Assembly (NCBI GenBank): GCA_032207245.1
Contig: CM063503.1
Coordinates: 58,948,817-59,012,816, forward strand
DNA length: 64,000 nt
Reading direction: 5' to 3'
Source of the DNA: Pardosa pseudoannulata
Lineage: Eukaryota > Arthropoda > Arachnida > Araneae > Lycosidae
This document shows, piece after piece, positions 47,710-59,330 of the stretch. Position 1 is the first letter of the stretch. Each line of letters begins with the position of its first letter. Below the pieces are notes generated by a model. It did not search any database. It worked only from the letters and a program-made list of their open reading frames with translations, and was not told where the DNA came from. A program made the translations under genes and the position numbers.

Positions 47710-48235
47710 AAACCAAGCCAAACCTTTATTTCTCCCAAGAAAGTAAAAATTAGGTTAACGTATTCTAGATAAAGCGCCTCTGTTATACAATGCTTAAAGA
47801 TTTCACAACGGTATTTCCCAGAGTCACAGAAATTTATGTTTCACTACCTACAGCTGAAAATCAGCGTGCTTGTGTAATAGTTTGTTTGCGAAATCCCCCA
47901 TCATACACATACAAAATAAAAATAAAAATTCATAGGCTGATCTCTAAATGAGAAACTGTCAAAATGAAAAGAAAAAAAGTTCGTACAGAACAGTGTTGGG
48001 AACTATTTAAAACTAATATTTGCTTTAAACAATTAATCAAATAACATCTAGGTAGCATTTTCTTGTCTTGACGGCAAGCACCCCTCGCCCTTCTTCCGAA
48101 CTCCTGGAGTTTATTATATTGCTTTTTAACATTAAAATAATAAAAAAAAACATATACAAACCCTTTTTTATTTTTTCTGATGTTGCGCACTTGCCTGTTA
48201 AGCATTTCCCTTAAGACGAGAAACTGTTAGTCATT
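47710..48235. other. Non-coding stretch between two SINEs
   Basis: A minus-strand open frame of 91 codons (47930-48205) lacks any motif. Nothing is supported. Confidence 0.45.
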
Positions 48236-48236
48236 T

Positions 48237-48518
48237 AGCCCCACCCATGTGTACGTGTAGCTCATGGTATGTTACGGACACGAGTAACATTACCCCCGCT
48301 GGTTACTAGAAATTAAGAAGCAGGAGACCCCAGGTTTGGCTTGCAACCTCCAGAGGTATCATTTGAAACCTTGGAGAGCATTGCGATCACGAACATATTT
48401 TACGTGTCCCAGTCGCAATTAGTGAACACGGCGGTACTTTGGCTAGTTCGAGCCTTGATTCCGTTATCTACCGATTTCGAGATCTCTGCCTTTGCCGATT
48501 GAGCTACCGCTTCTCCTT
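48237..48518 (-). mobile_element. SINE-A copy, with flanking segment duplicated at 63.9 kb
   Basis: On the minus strand the head is agaagcggtagctcaatcgg, then gcagagatctcgaaatcgg. The body matches the 42028-42345 copy in order. The rightmost part, including about 17 bases outside the SINE (ttactcaaacataattta), recurs inverted at 63870-64000. Confidence 0.82.
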
Positions 48519-48687
48519 ACTCAAACATAATTTAAAACCGCTTACTTAATCAAATTTCAATATTTAAAAAAATTTGAATTTTTACATTTTCTGTCTACGA
48601 TTTTAATTTCAATATTCTTGATCCAAAAATATTTTATACATTTATTGAAAAATATTACACGAGTTTGTAAATTGTGTGTATTGTATA

Positions 48688-48706
48688 GTGTGTGTGTGTG
48701 TATATA

Positions 48707-48800
<94 letters not shown>
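48688..48800. repeat. Compound (TG)n-(TA)n-(TG)n microsatellite
   Basis: A short (TG)n, about 70 bases of TA, then about 30 bases of TG. Confidence 0.95.
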
Positions 48801-48803
<3 letters not shown>

Positions 48804-48819
48804 AAAATTCTCAGGGGTT

Positions 48820-49205
48820 TTCAAAACTTAAATCAAGGGTAAAAATTCCCGCGTCATTTTGCATTCCCCTTTTTAACCCCTAATCTAAAATGACCACTGG
48901 GGCTACAGTTTGCTCCCTCAGAGAAGGGGCTTGACCAATTATAATACTACATGGCCCTAGAGGACAATTTAGGAAATCTCCAAATAAAAAGGAAATACAC
49001 GCTATCTGAGGCAGATTTTTCTAGAGATATTTTCCCACACATGTTACGTGTCTTGTACATAGAACTTCATGCTAGCAGACCCTTCAGTTTGTCCTGTCCC
49101 TATGATGAAGTGGGAACTCGTCCTTCAACGTTATCTTAATAAAGGTCTTTAGCTGAAACGGTATCATTTTTATGACCATGACTGCAACCACCCATCGAGA
49201 ATTCC
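48820..49205. repeat. Unclassified GC-richer block between two microsatellites
   Basis: A less AT-rich sequence of about 390 bases lies exactly between microsatellites at 48688-48800 and 49214-49300. It ends with atgatgaagtgggaactcgt, cttcaacgttatcttaataa, a hairpin-plus-AACG arrangement reminiscent of repeat 3' ends. An open frame of 62 codons (48951-49139) has no known domain. Probably a mobile-element fragment; class unknown. Confidence 0.4.
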
Positions 49206-49213
49206 GTCTCATT

Positions 49214-49227
49214 ACACACACACACAC

Positions 49228-49300
<73 letters not shown>
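49214..49300. repeat. (CA)n-(TA)n microsatellite
   Basis: A short (AC)n run, then about 70 bases of alternating TA. Confidence 0.95.
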
Positions 49301-49302
<2 letters not shown>

Positions 49303-50148
49303 CAAATTTTATATAATTTTATGCTAAAATTATTATTAATATTTTATAAAATTTTATCGCTATGTTAGTATTACATAATATTTTTATTTAAAAAATAGGG
49401 AAATATATAACAGGTTCATTGTAGTTACAGTCCCCTCTCCTCAAAACTAGATCCTGTCTATGGCCATGATCTACATGACTATATTTGAAAGTTCGTTACT
49501 TTCAGGCATGTGCATTTTGAAGAGGTATCTTGTAATTGAACAAGTTTTACTACTGTAAGTTAAAAATCCTGTATCGAGAAAAATAATCAACAACAAGAAC
49601 AGACGTAGTTCTTCGTAAATTATCCCGAAAACTCATTTATCCAAATCCGGATACATTTCTTTGAAAAATGTTTGTTGGCAAAACTATTAAAGTATGTGTA
49701 GACGGATGTCCGAAGTCATTTCTTATCGATAATAAAAGTTAGTACAGTTGAATCACGCCAATTACATGTTTTTCGAAAATAAATAATTACTCTAGCATCA
49801 TAAATAAGACTGCTCATATATTTGTTACAGTTAATACACGGGCTGAAAATGCCTATGCGTTCCACTAAAGCAATTTATTTTCCTGATTTGTTTATGTAAG
49901 CAACCGAACTCTATGATTTACACTGCACGTGACTTATTCGAGTATATTATGTGTTTGTGTGTGAATTCAATGTCATAAATCATAGTTTTTGAAACAGATA
50001 CTTCGTTATTTTTCTGAATTACGTCTTTTTAGAAAATTATAAAAATATCAATGCATAACGAATATAGAGAGGAAATAAGGAGTTCTTGATAGAGAATTGC
50101 GTTAACATGCTTTATTTATATATATTTAAGAGGATCGTTCTCATTTTA
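49301..50148. other. Non-coding stretch
   Basis: No exon or element end was recognised. Confidence 0.45.
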
Positions 50149-50153
50149 TAATA

Positions 50154-50601
50154 CAGGGTTCCCACTGTCCTTAAAAGTCCTTAAGAACTCCTTAATTTTA
50201 GCTTTCATTTTTAAGGGCCCTTAAAACTACTTAATTTTCGTCAAAGGTCCTTAAAAACTCCTTAATTTTTAAATTGGAATGTGATCCATTTATCCATCGA
50301 CGAGATCTGCCATCGTCATGTGATTTCCTATTAATTTTCTTATATAACAGTTTTTTCTTAGTTACTTATTTGACAAATAAATAATCTTTCGTATACTGAA
50401 AACATTTAAAGTATAAAGTCAGCTGCTCTTTCCTAATAGCTAACGGTCATGCAAATTTTAATTGAACGAAGCATGGAGGGTTTGTAGATATTTCAGTTAC
50501 TTATGGAAGTTTAATTTTCTTTGCATTGAATGTAATAAAAAAGTCTAAAACTTTCTTCTTCCCCAGGCAACATCAGGTATATAATCAGAAACTAAAAACA
50601 T

Positions 50602-50678
<77 letters not shown>

Positions 50679-50695
50679 ATATTTATATGTCTATA

Positions 50696-50771
<76 letters not shown>

Positions 50772-51115
50772 ATTTTTATTAAACCTTCAGAAAGTACTGT
50801 TTATAATGTTGTTTTTATTCAAAATTTATTTTTAGTTTGATCATTCACTTTAGACGTACATATTTAAAAATTAGCTTTCATCAAATAGATTGATTTATCA
50901 TATATTAGTTTTTAAGCATTTTTAAAAACTTAATTCTGAAATATTATGGGCATTTATTGAACATGCTTTGTCTGGTTCATAATCATTAAAATATATTGCT
51001 CAGGAAATAGGGTTTATGCCGTTATGTCGTGTATTTCCAGTAAGTCCTTATAAAAAGTTGCTTTGGTCCTTAGAAAGTCCTTAATTTTTGTTCCGGAAAA
51101 AGAACGGGAACCCTG
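50154..51115. mobile_element. Non-autonomous DNA transposon with CAGGGTTCCC termini
   Basis: The left end cagggttcccactgtcctta and the right end on the minus strand (cagggttcccgttctttttc) share the first ten bases as an inverted repeat. Both ends have repeated tccttaa motifs facing inward. taata flanks each side (50149-50153 and 51116-51120), a 5-bp direct repeat. The CAGGG start is reminiscent of hAT-like elements, though hAT duplications are usually 8 bp. The interior holds only microsatellite and AT-rich sequence. Confidence 0.72.
50604..50770. repeat. Compound (TA)n-(TG)n-(TA)n microsatellite inside the CAGGG element
   Basis: About 40 bases of TA, about 30 of TG, a short tatgtcta spacer, then about 70 of TA. 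Confidence 0.95.
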
Positions 51116-51119
51116 TAAT

Positions 51120-51930
51120 AACTTTATAAACCTAGTTAATGTTGTCTACCACAATAAAAGTAAATCTTCATGCGAATGTGTATACACACGCAGATATACA
51201 GCTTACTATTAAGTTTACATGACTGCTCTGTATAATTGTCAAGGGATCAAAAATGTAAAAAAAAAAGTGTACATCACATATTTATTGAATTTTTTTAAAT
51301 AAGTATTCCATTAATAAAGTAACAAAATGAGCCCATATACTGCTTTCTTTTGTTTTATCATTTCTCAGTGTATCAAAAATATGTGATAATTTTGAACTTT
51401 TACATATTTTTTTTAAATTGGTTATAATATTATTAAAGAAAGAGAGATACAGTAAAAATCATGCTTAAATCCATAATTAAACTTTTTTTTCAAACAAATG
51501 CAGGGCACTTACATTTATTCGCACAATCTGGACGGCCCATAATTAAATATCATTAACTTACATTTTGCATTTTATTACAAATATAAATTTTTTATTATTT
51601 CTGAAATTTTCTAAAATAAAATTTTTTTATAAAATGACGTAATGTATTGCAAACCTCTCTTTCAAAAAACATCATACGTGAAGAAATATTTATTAAAAAC
51701 TAACCCATGTTTATGACAACTATTCCCAGTTGTGAAAAGGAAGATAGAAAACGAAGATTTACTTCCTAAACATTTTCACCAAAATCCTCTTTTTCTACAA
51801 AAAACTACGCTTAGAATATTTTAATAAAATTTATTTAAACGGCAACCTCCAAAAATTGTCCGCCTGCGTGCATGAACGTTCTGCAAACACACAAGCCCCG
51901 ATCCCATTTTTTTAAATGCTGGAGCACTTA
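51120..51930. other. AT-rich non-coding stretch
   Basis: No coding or RNA features recognised. Confidence 0.45.
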
Positions 51931-52240
51931 GTTGTTAAACATTCTCCCATTATCTGCAAACCTGTTACACATTAAGCACCACCTCGAGGGCCACATGTAG
52001 CTCAGGGTATGCTACTGACACGAGTAACATTATCCCCGCTGGGTTCTCGTATATAGAAGCAGGGACCAAGCATAAGACCTCCACGCACGGCCTGTCACCT
52101 CCAGAGGTATCATTTGAGAACTTGGAGTGCATTGCAACCATGAACCTATTTTACATGCACCAGTCGCCATTAGTGAACACAGAGTCTTAGGCCGGTTGGA
52201 GCTTCGATCCCTTTACCCATCGGCGATCGCTGGTTTTTTC
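51930..52240 (-). mobile_element. SINE-A copy with truncated or diverged tRNA head
   Basis: It shares cacatgtagctcagggtatg, gacacgagtaacattatccc, acctccagaggtatcatttg and agtcgccattagtgaacac with the copy at 48237-48518. The head region (gatccctttacccatcgg) is eroded. Confidence 0.8.
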
Positions 52241-52439
52241 ATAAACGTTAGTTCTTGATGAGTAATTCACATATTTTGTTATTTTTTAGAACTATTTAAA
52301 ATAGTTATACGTAATAAATGAATTATTTGCTATAGTAATAATTATATTAATTATAAGGTGGTGGATATTTAAATACTATCTGAGTCTTCTTACTTATATT
52401 CCACAATGCACAGAGACAGAAATTTCAAACTTTCATAAA

Positions 52440-52540
52440 ATAAGGTTCAACTAAACGTACACTATAGCCCTAAAAATTAGGTGTCAATAGCCCTCGTGTA
52501 ACAAAATAGTAGACCGTAGCACTCCACTCCAAATTAGCAA
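52440..52540 (+). mobile_element. SINE-B tail remnant, duplicated inverted at 63.8 kb
   Basis: aattaggtgtcaatagccct, cgtgtaacaaaatagtagac and cgtagcactcc parallel the 47546-47705 tail (gtaggtgtcggtctc, actcgtgttgc, aaaagtagaccgtag). From 52484 onward the sequence recurs inverted at 63601-63869. Confidence 0.6.
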
Positions 52541-52759
52541 ACACAGAGTTATCGGTCCCATTAGGTGAATGATCCCCACCCCCCTACACACACAGACACA
52601 CCCGCAATTATCTCGTCAGGTCGGATTTGGTCACAGGGAGATTTTTGAACTGCTAACTTCCAACAACTAGTTTGAAATTATGCATCAGTATCAAGTGTCA
52701 ACCAATAGCCAGGCTTGAATGTAACAGGCCATATATAAAAAATATATTTCGTTTCAAAA

Positions 52760-54730
52760 TGAACGAGCCCTTCAGTGTACCAGTAACTCGCCTTCATTTA
52801 CGATGAAGTTCATAAGGTATACTGGAATTAGAGTGTGAATTTTTCAAAATTTTTCGATGAATCCTAAATGTTCTTCTTCTATATTGTAATAACTTACTCG
52901 TAAAATTTTGAGTTATGTTTTAAACGGACTTTATATATAAGGGTGATCATTAAATAGAAACATTGTAGTATTCCAGAAAATGAATTATAGATTTATACAT
53001 CAAACTGTAATTCATTTTGTTGAATATCCATGCAAATTTTATTTAAACATCAAATATTGACATCAGTTTTTACTTCTGTACTGAATTATTTCACAACTGT
53101 TATTATTACTTTGAATTATAAATATAATACAAATGTGTTAGCCAAGGAGTAATCGTTAAATTAAATATTAAAAATGAATGGTTATTTCGAGTTGCACCCC
53201 TTCCCTCTCTCATGTACGTCATTGGTTATATCATCATTTCAATCTTAAGCACACACTCAAAATTAACACTAAAAATTTGTTTCTGTAAGAATTCTAAATA
53301 ACTCGTAAAATATAATTTACAGGAATAACTTTCCAGTAACCAACATTTATCACTTGTTCTGAGAAATGATTACTTTATAAATAATTAAAATTAATACAAT
53401 GTTCATTCTGGAATATTTTCAATATTAGATATGTTTTATTTCATTTACTTAGTAACTTTTACCGGAAATTACAAACCTAAATTTTTATACTTTCTCCTGT
53501 TCTTATTATTATATTTAATAAAACTTGTTTTTGTATTTCGAGTAAAACGTAAAACAAAAAATTCCAATTGTCTGTGACAAAAAATTTACTGTTATATTTA
53601 AACTCAAATTTTAAGATTTTTCTCTTTTCTCCAGAGATAAGTTAAAAGATTAATTACAGAAATTTGAGGTTAAAATCAGGTTGCATAGTCCTTTTATATT
53701 GAAATGGATAGGAGGTATTCAAGATTGTAAACAGGATCTGTATGAATAGTAAAGTAGATTTACACAGTATTTTCCAGTAAAATAAGTTGTTAATTCCATC
53801 CCTTCTTTTATCATAAAAGGGAAATTGAAAGCTTATTTCAACCTCCAATTACAAAAATTAATCTTTTAACTGATGCTCTGAATCTGATTTAACTGATAAA
53901 GATGAAGAAAGAAAATATTTAAACTTTTGTACACTTTCAATAGATTTGTTTAAGTTTAAAGTTTGAAACACTCATTCCTTTTTCACTGGATCATGCATAT
54001 AGACACACAATATATATAAAATTTTGCTAAATTTAAGCTGAATTACAACTCGATTGTTTGAGCACTGAAGTCATTTTAGTACACAATTATACTAAGTTTA
54101 ACACAACAAAATTGTGAAAATAAATGTATAAATCAAAATTATAATTTCTACTTTAAAAGTATTTTAAAGTTTAAACAGGATTTTCTTTATCATCTTGATT
54201 AATATTTGATATCTCACATACATATGAGAGTCTCAGTGCTAAATATTGCTTTAGAAAAACTCTTATTGGTGTAATGAATATTTATACTTTCCGTATAATT
54301 TGGTTAACAATACCAATTTATAGTAAAATATTTTGTAAATAACTGTAAAAGTTCAACAAATATTGAAGACAATAAACTTTAATACAAATAGGAAAAAAAA
54401 TTGTTTGACCTAAAATATATTTCATGTCTTTACGAAATAAAATATTTTGTTTTTTTTTTCTTTTTCTACAAATAGATTTTAACTATACTTAGTTATTCTA
54501 TTATCTTTTTGTTTTCATTATAAGGAAACATTAAAAATGTATACACAAAATTGAAGTTTTCAGTTGGGAGAAAGTTTTCATAAGCATTTTTATTGTATTC
54601 ATAAGGGGTTTTCTTGATATAAATCTGCTATATGTTACATTTAAAAATAATACACGCTTTAAAAAGATTTAGAAAAATTAGTACTTCTATATTTTTAAAC
54701 AGTCATTTTTATTTATTTCTAGGTTATTAT
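52760..54730. other. AT-rich non-coding stretch
   Basis: No exon, RNA gene or element boundary recognised. Confidence 0.45.
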
Positions 54731-54735
54731 TTACA

Positions 54736-55135
54736 TTAATTCTTCTCACGTACTTTACCCGGTACCCACCCAGGTAAGTCTGTTTCAATCAGTTTTTTCA
54801 ATCTTGATTTGTTTATAGCTATAATCCTCCAATGGTTGACGTCATTATTTCTCAGCCAATGTTCTACATTACTGAGCCTTCTCATATACAGAGCTACGTC
54901 TTTTTTTCTTCTTTCATTGGGCTTAATGAAAGTTCCTTTTCTTGACTGGGTTTTATCACTGTATCTGTATATATATCCAAACTGTGAATATTTGATCACT
55001 TTAACTAAATTATTTTCTCTACATTTTTTATGTAGTTCAAAGTTGAAACATATTCTCCAGATTCCATTCTCATAACTGGTCCAAAAATTCTTCTGAAGTT
55101 TTTTGCTAAAAGAATCTTTGACCCCAAAGGTCTCT
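54736..55135 (-). pseudogene. C-terminal remnant of a non-LTR reverse transcriptase ORF
   Basis: On the minus strand RRIFGPV, then after a frame change YENGIWRICFNFELHKKCRE and VIKYSQFGYIYRY, follow the ...IFGP...NGxWRxRxNxELY...IKxxRLRWxGH pattern after the polymerase domain of many LINEs. The last part has RRKKDVALYMRRLSNVEHWL and NNDVNHWRIIAINKSRLKKL, resembling the final Trp-Arg...Ala..R..W segment. It ends at 54736. At least one frameshift is visible. The clade is uncertain, perhaps RTE-like. It is unrelated to the jockey copy at 27-31 kb. Confidence 0.6.
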
Positions 55136-55353
55136 TAGTAAATTATAACAGTTGGGAATCCTTTTAATCAAAATATATTAGTGTAAGTAAATAGAAATAT
55201 ACTAGCAATTATTAATTTTGTATTTACTGTAAGAAATTACGTTGATGCTGGATCATTAAAGGTCAGTTTTACCAAAGTACAGTATCTACTAATTAAGAAT
55301 TTGATGAAAGTTGGTATATAGTTTTTTCTTATAACAGTATAGATTTATATTAA

Positions 55354-55530
55354 CTCTTTCCCTGGCGGCAGGGAGTATTTAAATCCTACCGTGGACTGGC
55401 AGGCAATTTAACAATTAAATGGCTGAAATGCATGCCTTAAAATAAAAAATTCCAAGCGTGAAAACATGCCGTTGCCAGGTAAGAGTTGGATTTGTCTCGG
55501 CGTGTTATCATGCCTAAGCCAGAGAAAGAG
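55354..55530. mobile_element. 177-bp MITE flanked by TTAA (piggyBac-like)
   Basis: ttaa (55350-55353) is followed by ctctttccctggc. The right end, read on the minus strand after ttaa (55531-55534), is ctctttctctggc, an inverted terminal repeat with one mismatch. TTAA flanks and a C.CTTT start are the hallmarks of piggyBac-type insertions. No coding capacity. Confidence 0.72.
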
Positions 55531-55534
55531 TTAA

Positions 55535-56560
55535 CGTGATTAAACAAAATTAAAACTTTAAACATTTTGAGTTAAGCATAGCCATTTCTCAATCCTGGAT
55601 AAAAAAAAAACCTATGGATCAATTTTAAATTCATGGTTACTATTTTAAAATTTCTCATAAACGTGCAACAAAAAAGTAATTTGTAAATTCCTTTTGAAAA
55701 GGAAAATAAAATTCTACCATATAACACAATTTAGAAATTTAAATTTTTAGGGATTTTATGTATTAAAAATTGTTAAACATAGTTAAACTCCACCAAACAA
55801 TCTGAAAATTTATCTCAAACATCATAGTTATCGTGTTCTCATTCAACAATTTATATTCATATTTTAATAATGAAAACATTAAGGCTGATATTTTGTATAA
55901 CTATAGTTATTGTGTTGGGATTATGGATCTCATAATTTAAAAGCATAATAAAGTTTAGAGCTATTTGTTAATACCTATTTATCATCTTTTCTATACATTT
56001 TTTTTTTCAAAAATTTAAATTTTAATTAAATTAACTATTTAAGCTTTATTTTTCTGAACATGCTTTAAACTTAATTTTAAAATAAACAATTAAAAGGTTT
56101 CCCGTAATATAAAAATAAAATTACTTTTAAAAGGATACCGGGCCCTTTAAGAACAAAATACTTTTGTACACATATTTTACAAAGAGTACAAGTTCACTAA
56201 AATAAACTGAAAACCATAGAGTACTTTTTTTCCTTCAATCTCTTTATATATTTGAGAATAAACACCTGTGTAAAACTTCTTTCAATTAAGCTTGAAAATA
56301 ATATATTAACTTTCAGAAAACTACCATTAATTGACAGTTTGGACCATATTCTTAGTAAGAAGGAATATAAGTCCTTAGAATTGGTTCAATTAACATTTAC
56401 AGCAATACTTTTGCAGGAATTTATTTTTATTTAATATTATCTAAAGCAAGTGCACACACATGTAAAATCTATACGTGTATTATAGTAGAATAATGTATTT
56501 TGTTTCCTGTGGCAACACTTGTTTTAATAATTACATTTGGCAACACTTCTGCCACTTCTG
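55535..56560. other. AT-rich non-coding stretch
   Basis: An open frame of 60 codons on the plus strand (56252-56434) has no motif. Nothing is supported. Confidence 0.45.
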
Positions 56561-56567
56561 TACTGTT

Positions 56568-56647
56568 TGCATTGATGCAACTATGTAGCCTAAATCAAGG
56601 GTATTATGTTGTTAGATTATTTTTCACTTCACTACAATTTAATCAAC
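56568..56647 (+). repeat. 80-bp inverted repeat, left arm, flanking a gypsy fragment
   Basis: tgcattgatgcaactatgta through ttaatcaac is the reverse complement of 59207-59286 with three mismatches (about 96%). Confidence 0.92.
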
Positions 56648-56689
56648 TAGAAAACAACGAGGTGTAAAGGCTATTGTACAACTTTTTGA

Positions 56690-57960
56690 GGTTTGTTTCT
56701 GTTCCTGTATCAATATTTGCAGTAATTCTTGACATTGTGTCTGCAGTAGTGTTCTGATTACCTGGACGATAAATTATATCAAATTTGAAGTTAGCCAATT
56801 CCAGTCGCCATCTCATGATCTTTTCATTTTTTATTTTGCTTGACTAATACTGATCAAACATGAAAGCCACAGATCTCTGGTCAGTGAGGACTTCAAAATG
56901 TCTTCCCTATCAGGTAGTGCTTCCAATATCTTAGGGATTCCATAATGGCATAAGCCTCTTTCTCAACAGAAGAGTGCCTTTGCTCAGCAGCATTAAGTGT
57001 TCTTGAAAAGAAGGCTATGGGACGTTCCGCTTGGCTGAGAGTTGTCCCAAAGGCAAATTCTGAAGCATCAGTTTCAACTCTAAATGGGATGTTTTCAATT
57101 GCAGACAAAGAAGCTTCCGCAACATCTTCCTTGCGGGAGTTGCACAGCTTCTTCAGAGAGTGGGAATGCTTTTGTCAGGAGAGGGCGAATTTTTTCTGAG
57201 AATCTTGGAATCCAGCGATAGTAATGTGCAAACATACCAAGAGTTCTTTGTAAGGTTGCCGTGTCATTAGGGATGGGTAAGTTCATAAGTGGTGCTAACC
57301 TGTCAGGATCAGGTTTAATAACTCTATTTTCAATACAATATCCTAGTATTCTGACACATTTTGTTGAATATTGACATTTATCTGGGTTCAGTGTGAGGTT
57401 ATATTTTTTAACAGCATTCAGGAATTTCTGCAAATTTTGATCGTGCTCGTGTTGGTCCCTACCACAAACTGTTACATCATCTAAGCATGGAAAAAAACCT
57501 TTGAGTTTTTCTTCCTTGATAATATTGTCAATATTTCTTTGAAAAGCTGGGACACCATTAGTAACTCCAAAGGGGATTCATTGGAATTGAAAGAGTTTTC
57601 CTGAAGCTTCAAAGGCTGTATTATTGCTTGTCTGACTCTAAGTTAGGTACTTGGTGATAGGCACTCTTGAGATCAATGGTGCTAAACACTTTGAATTGGG
57701 ATATGTTATGAATCATCTCTTCAATCTTTGGGAGTGGGTAGGCATCCAGCATTGTAAATTTATTAATAGTTTGGGAGTAATCAACTACCATTCTAGGCTT
57801 GTGATTTTCTCCTTTAACTACAAAAACCTGTGCCCACCATGGTGCGTTGCTAGGTTCAATCCCACCTTCCTTGAGCAATTTCTCTACTTCCGCAGCAATG
57901 AAAATTTTATCTGCTTCAGTCTGCCGTCTGGATTTTGTGACGACTAGTTTGCAATCTGGT
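56690..57960 (-). pseudogene. Reverse transcriptase and RNase H of the second gypsy fragment
   Basis: Motifs appear in order in several frames: NAPWWAQVFVVKGENHKPRM, VVDYSQTINKFTMLDAYPLP and STIDLKSAYHQVP, then a damaged active-site region (about 57440-57600). The thumb follows with ILGYCIENRVIKPDPDRLAP. RNase H reads VETDASEFAFGTTLSQAERP with EKEAYAIMESLRYW, and in another frame RPGNQNTTADTMSRI. After a short tail the frame stops just at the inverted repeat. At least four disruptions are visible. Confidence 0.85.
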
Positions 57961-58120
57961 GTGAGATATTGGCAAAAAAAGATGCAGCTGGAACTCTGGC
58001 AGTAGCCAATAAGCAGATTTTAAGAGGCAATCTGTCACCACAGAATTTGATTTCTACTGAAGAGCGGCTATTTAGAAGATCGTGTCCGTATGAGGAAATC
58101 TGCACACAGATTCTTCATGA

Positions 58121-58387
58121 TTAATACTCTATATTGTGATATATATGAGACTGCATCTTTAGAGTTAATGAACCACATCCCATAACATCCGAACTCAAGG
58201 ATGAGTTGGCCATGGTTATTTTCCCAAAGTATGGTTTTACATTTATTCTACACCTTTTTACGAAATTTTTGTTCAGAAAGCTGAGAGAACTACCTGTATC
58301 AATTAATGCATTTAGTTCCACATCATTCACTAACACTTTGGTTATGGATTTCTGGAGGCATTGAGGAGTTGTTAAGACAGAAGCCAA
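58121..58387 (-). pseudogene. Protease of the second gypsy fragment
   Basis: An 88-codon open frame reads VNDVELNALIDTGSSLSFLN, with DTG as the catalytic triad, followed by SSLSSDVMGCGSLTL near the second half of the fold. It breaks off at 58121. It lies between gag and RT as usual for gypsy elements. Confidence 0.8.
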
Positions 58388-58475
58388 AAGCAGTGTAGAA
58401 GCTGTAGCTTAGTAGAAGAGCGAGTAGATCAAGATTTACAAACTTCGTTGATAATGTCATTTTTTGCCGCATCCT

Positions 58476-59165
58476 CTACACAGTTTCTCTAGCAGGACAA
58501 GAAATTCTTGGGTGGCATTTATTACCACAGAAAAAGCACTTTTCTGAGCATACCAAGGCAGCTGAAGTCGATGGGGTCTCCTCCACATCACTATTTCTAT
58601 GTTCAATAGCGGAAACTGGAATAAAATTCGTCGTATTTGAATATGACGCAGAGTGTAACTCAGCTAGCTCAAGTGATCTAGCCTGGTCATAAGCCTTCTC
58701 TAATGTAATAGTTGCATTTTCCAAAAGTCTTTTGCGGATACATAAGATTTTGAGACCTTGTGTAAAGGCATCCCTTATGTATTCATCTTTGTATATGTCT
58801 GCTGTTACAGCTTTGAATTCACAGTTTTTACTTATTTTCTTCAATATCTTAAGGTATTCGTTGATAATTCTCCTGTTTGTTGAGCTCTAGACTCTAGGCA
58901 GTGTCTTGTAAAAATTTTGTTTTGTTTTGTAATGTATAATGCATCTAGTACTTCGATAGTGTTGGAGTAGTTTTCAGAGTCACTTATGTAATGAAAAACA
59001 TTAGCAGAGATATAATTACCCAATAATTGTAGATTACCATCTTCTGTAATTCCAGTAACTTGGCCAAGAAAATTATTGAATGTTCTTTACCAGTGTTTCT
59101 ATTTTGATTCAGTGCCCGTGCACATGGGATCAGTATCAAATCTTTCTGGTTTCAAAAGTTGCTAA
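58476..59165 (-). pseudogene. Gag of the second gypsy fragment
   Basis: The start region contains KPERFDTDP, a usual early motif of this gag type, in a broken frame. It is followed by GNYISANVFHYISDSENYSN and TIEVLDALYITKQNKIFTRH. The next open piece, from 58844, has DAFTQGLKILCIRKRLLENA and ends in a zinc knuckle, CFFCGNKCHPRISC. Frame changes lie at about 59030 and 58850. The protein would assemble the particle and bind RNA. Confidence 0.78.
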
Positions 59166-59206
59166 ATTTTGCAGAATCCAGGAATGTGAGGATGCGTGAA
59201 TTACTT

Positions 59207-59309
59207 GTTGATTAAATTGTAGTGAAGCGAAAAATAATCTAACAACATAATACCCTAGATTTAAGCTACATAGTTGCATCAATGCAGATTATTTTTTCGC
59301 TTCACTACA
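59207..59309 (-). repeat. 80-bp inverted repeat, right arm, with a 23-bp hairpin
   Basis: 59207-59286 matches the left arm at 56568-56647 inverted. Within it, tgtagtgaagcgaaaaataa (from 59218) pairs with 59286-59309 (one extra T), enclosing 45 bases like a tiny MITE. The left arm lacks the second hairpin strand. A further perfect 22-bp palindrome (atgtatattta and complement) follows at 59309-59330. Confidence 0.88.
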
Positions 59310-59330
59310 TGTATATTTATAAATATACAT

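Larger units (their letters stand above)
56648..59170 (-). mobile_element. Ty3/gypsy fragment: gag, protease, RT, RNase H; no integrase, no LTR
   Basis: The minus strand carries gag (59165-58476), protease, reverse transcriptase and RNase H, then stops a few codons into where integrase would begin. The 80-bp inverted repeats abut both ends. No direct LTRs or primer site were found. Many frameshifts and stops show it is an old, dead copy from a lineage different from the element at 32-36.6 kb (its protease has the standard DTG). Confidence 0.85.
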
